Source: Okibacterium sp. HSC-33S16
GTDB taxonomy: Bacteria; Actinomycetota; Actinomycetes; Actinomycetales; Microbacteriaceae
DNA: 64,000 nt
NCBI RefSeq assembly: GCF_024171565.1
Contig: NZ_JALJZZ010000001.1
Location: 248,001 to 312,000 of the forward strand
Reading direction: 5' to 3'
The notes below the pieces were generated by a model that worked only from the letters and a program-made list of their open reading frames with translations, made no database searches and had not been told where the DNA came from. Shown piece after piece: positions 61,770 through 64,000 of the stretch. The first letter of the stretch is position 1; each line of letters starts with the position of its first letter. Made by a program: the position numbers and the translations under genes.

Positions 61770-62588
61770 ATGATCATTTTGGCGGCAACACCCATCGGAA
61801 ACCTCGGGGATGCGTCGACGCGACTCATCGACGCGCTGAGCACGGCCGAGGTGGTTGCGGCCGAAGACACGCGAACCACCATCAAGTTGCTCAAAGGTCT
61901 CGGCATCACACACAAGCCCCGCCTGCTCAGCCTGCACGACCACAATGAGCGGGAGAAGTCGGCCGAGCTGGTCGAGTTCGCTCGGGACGCCGACCTGCTG
62001 GTGCTCAGCGACGCCGGCATGCCGACGGTCTCCGATCCCGGCTACCACCTCGTGGTTGCTGCGGTCGACGCCGGTGTTGCGGTCACCGTTATCCCCGGTC
62101 CGAGCGCCGTGATCACGGCGCTCGCCGTATCCGGCCTTCCGACGGACAGGTTCAGCTTTGAGGGATTCCTCCCTCGAAAGCAGGGCGACCGCCTGGCCAC
62201 CCTGGCCTCACTCGAACACGAGCGCCGGACGATGGTGTTCTTTGAATCTCCCAATCGGTTGGCGTCCTCTCTCGCGGACGTGGCATCCGTTCTGGGAAAC
62301 GATCGTCGTACGGTTGTCTGCCGGGAGCTGACGAAGATGTTCGAAGAGGTCAAGCGGGGTACCGCAGCAGAACTGGCGGAGTGGGCGTCGGAGGGAGTGC
62401 GCGGGGAGATCTGCATCGTCGTCGCCGGAGCTGAGAAACGCGAGTTCAGTTTGCAGGACGGTGTTGTCGAAGTGCTGGAGCGGGTAACGGCGGGGGAGCG
62501 GTTGAAGGATGCCGCTGGCTCGGTTTCGGAGGCGACCGGGCTGAGCAAGCGCGAGCTGTACCAGGCCGCGCTTGCCGCGAAGAAGTAG
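61770..62588 (+). CDS. rsmI: 16S rRNA (cytidine(1402)-2'-O)-methyltransferase
   Basis: The 272-residue SAM enzyme has the RsmI pattern: MIILAATPIGNLGDASTRLIDAL, VVAAEDTRTTIKLLKGLGI, LSLHDHNEREK, VLSDAGMPTVSDPGYHLV, IPGPSAVITALAVSGLPTDRF, FEGFLPRK and VCRELTKMFEEVKRGTA. It methylates the ribose of C1402 in the decoding centre of the 30S subunit. It lies between divergent pmt and metG, an arrangement conserved in actinobacteria. Confidence 0.97.
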   Translation: MIILAATPIGNLGDASTRLIDALSTAEVVAAEDTRTTIKLLKGLGITHKPRLLSLHDHNEREKSAELVEFARDADLLVLSDAGMPTVSDPGYHLVVAAVDAGVAVTVIPGPSAVITALAVSGLPTDRFSFEGFLPRKQGDRLATLASLEHERRTMVFFESPNRLASSLADVASVLGNDRRTVVCRELTKMFEEVKRGTAAELAEWASEGVRGEICIVVAGAEKREFSLQDGVVEVLERVTAGERLKDAAGSVSEATGLSKRELYQAALAAKK

Positions 62589-62632
62589 CAGCGTCGTCTC
62601 GTAACCGGGCGGGAGAGGTGCGGCGGCGGCCA

Positions 62633-62645
62633 TAAGATTGACAGC
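62633..62645 (+). promoter_or_regulatory. leaderless-type -10 element of metG
   Basis: TAAGAT at 62633-62638 is followed by 7 nt and the ATG at 62646, with no Shine-Dalgarno in between. Confidence 0.5.
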
Positions 62646-64000
62646 ATGGCCAGCGGTAACTCTTTCTACATCACGACGCCCATCTTCTACGTGAACGATG
62701 CGCCCCACATCGGGCACGCATACACGGAGGTGGCTGCTGACGTTGTTGCGCGCTGGCACCGGCAGGCCGGGGATGACACCTGGTCGCTCACCGGAACCGA
62801 TGAGCACGGTGAAAAGATCCTGCGCACGGCAACGGCCAACGGTACGACCCCGAAGAAGTGGGCGGACAAGCTGGTGACCGAGGCGTGGAAACCGCTGCTC
62901 GAGACCATCAACATCGCGAACGACGACTTCATCCGCACCACCGATGAGCGGCACGAGTCGAGCGTGCAGTTGTTCCTGCAGCGCCTCTACGACGACGGCT
63001 ACATCTACTCGGGCGAATATGAAGCGCTGTACTGCGTGGGCTGTGAAGAGTTCAAGCCGCAGTCGGAGATCGTAAACGGCACGGGGCCGTTTGAAGGCCA
63101 GAAGGTGTGCGCGATCCACTCCAAGCCGCTCGAGCTGCTCAAGGAGAAGAACTACTTCTTCCGGATGAGTGACTTCACCGAGCGCCTGCTCGCCCTCTAC
63201 GAGGAGCGTCCTGACTTCGTGCAGCCGGAATCGGCCCGCAATGAGGTCATCCAGTTCGTGCGGCAGGGGCTCAGCGACCTCTCGATCTCGAGGTCCAGCT
63301 TCGACTGGGGCGTCAAGGTGCCGTGGGACGACAGCCACGTCGTTTACGTCTGGTTCGACGCGCTGCTCAACTACATCACCGCGGTCGGCTATGGCCAGGA
63401 CGAATCGAACTTTGACCGGCGCTGGCCGGCCACGCACATTGTGGGCAAAGACATCCTCCGCTTCCACGCGGTCATCTGGCCCGCCATGCTCATGGCTGCC
63501 GGGCTCGAGGTGCCCAAGCAGGTCTTCGGCCACGGCTGGCTGCTCGTCGGCGGCGAGAAGATGTCGAAGTCGAAGCTCACGGGCATTGCGCCGACGGAGA
63601 TCACCGACACGTTCGGCTCTGACGCGTTCCGTTACTACTTCCTCCGCGCCATCGCCTTCGGCCAGGACGGCTCGTTCAGCTGGGAAGACCTGTCTGCGCG
63701 CTACCAGGCTGAACTGGCGAACGGCTTCGGCAACCTCGCCTCGCGGGTCATCGCGATGGTCACGAAGTACTTCGACGGAGTCGTTCCGGCTCCAGCCGAA
63801 TACACCGACGTGGACCTCGCTATCCAGGCGGTCGTGCAGAAGGCCGCGGAAGACGCCGACCGGTCGATCAACGCGCTTGCTATCCACGATGCGCTCGCGT
63901 CGATCTGGACGATTGTCGATGAGCTCAACGGGTACATCACCGATTCGGAGCCATGGGCCCTCGCCAAGGACCCGGCGAACGCCGCACGTCTGGGTACCGT
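62646..64000 (+). CDS. metG: methionyl-tRNA synthetase (3' end outside window)
   Basis: The frame is open from the ATG at 62646 to the window end (about 451 codons of a usual 520-600). It begins with FYITTPIFYVNDAPHIGHAYTEV, which contains the HIGH motif of class I synthetases, followed by DEHGEKI, a connective domain with one CxxC-type knuckle (YCVGCEEF), WFDALLNYITAVGYG, DILRFHAVIWPAMLMAAGL, the KMSKS motif in GEKMSKSKLTG and the start of the helical anticodon-binding domain. It charges tRNA-Met with methionine. The C terminus, including any EMAP-like domain, cannot be seen. Confidence 0.97.
   Translation, partial: MASGNSFYITTPIFYVNDAPHIGHAYTEVAADVVARWHRQAGDDTWSLTGTDEHGEKILRTATANGTTPKKWADKLVTEAWKPLLETINIANDDFIRTTDERHESSVQLFLQRLYDDGYIYSGEYEALYCVGCEEFKPQSEIVNGTGPFEGQKVCAIHSKPLELLKEKNYFFRMSDFTERLLALYEERPDFVQPESARNEVIQFVRQGLSDLSISRSSFDWGVKVPWDDSHVVYVWFDALLNYITAVGYGQDESNFDRRWPATHIVGKDILRFHAVIWPAMLMAAGLEVPKQVFGHGWLLVGGEKMSKSKLTGIAPTEITDTFGSDAFRYYFLRAIAFGQDGSFSWEDLSARYQAELANGFGNLASRVIAMVTKYFDGVVPAPAEYTDVDLAIQAVVQKAAEDADRSINALAIHDALASIWTIVDELNGYITDSEPWALAKDPANAARLGT

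Noticed and set aside
62208-63887. Minus-strand frame of 559 codons opposite rsmI and metG
   Set aside because: Both plus-strand genes have unmistakable family motifs; the antisense frame is a composition shadow.

Overview
The window is chromosomal DNA of a high-GC actinobacterium, most likely a member of the Microbacteriaceae (Micrococcales). The evidence is the dense packing of short-spaced genes, frequent GTG and TTG starts, an XPB helicase paired with a helicase-associated protein, a DUF3027 protein beside serC, class Ib nrdHIEF, a Pmt mannosyltransferase divergent from rsmI and metG, and the order mscL / FmdB / 5-FCL / galU / rimJ / GlpR-like. Much of this matches, from memory, the Mycobacterium tuberculosis Rv0861-Rv0884 and Rv0985-Rv1007 neighbourhoods. 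I see no insertion sequence, prophage, CRISPR array or rRNA operon. Identification below family level is not possible from sequence reading alone.

Layout. 1-5003: a two-component system (the kinase runs off the left edge), a ferredoxin-reductase-like flavoprotein and a coupled FolP-like / RibD_C-like pair. 5000-8911: XPB helicase, its partner and a small membrane protein on the minus strand. 8998-14487: cold-shock protein, acidic-tailed DUF3027 protein, serC, a DtxR-type regulator, an NlpC/P60 cell-wall hydrolase, an HNH protein and tRNA-Arg(CCU). 14587-17089: a small protein behind a short upstream ORF, and a membrane-anchored GDPD. 17366-21443: a 1268-aa SF1 helicase-like protein whose Walker A lysine and Walker B glutamate are both replaced, then a small conserved protein. 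21511-26238: mscL, FmdB, 5-FCL, galU, acetyltransferase, GlpR-like protein, tRNA-Ala(CGC). 26245-31254: DUF1801, DUF445, DUF4349, FMN reductase and MFS genes. 31282-35537: nrdHIEF with a dense control region and a strong terminator.

35654-39507: alpha/beta hydrolase, an SDR with its divergent MmyB-like regulator, and an M23 peptidase. 39581-44829: a minus-strand sugar module (class II aldolase, HAD phosphatase, DhaL, DhaK) preceded by a GAF histidine kinase fused to a degenerate receiver and a LuxR output domain. 45507-48117: a polar amino-acid ABC transporter. 48151-53751: HrpA, a remnant of an aldo/keto reductase, a DUF1684 protein and an FMN reductase. 53781-64000: a DUF255 thioredoxin-fold protein, sdaA, CoA-binding protein, metY, YeiH, Pmt, rsmI and the 5' part of metG.

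The most interesting candidates are the apparently ATPase-dead helicase-nuclease, a GlpR-like membrane protein whose usual neighbour Glp/MoeA is missing from the locus, the kinase/pseudo-receiver/LuxR fusion with a well-placed operator in front of the sugar operon, and an N-terminal module shared by two unrelated cell-wall hydrolases.
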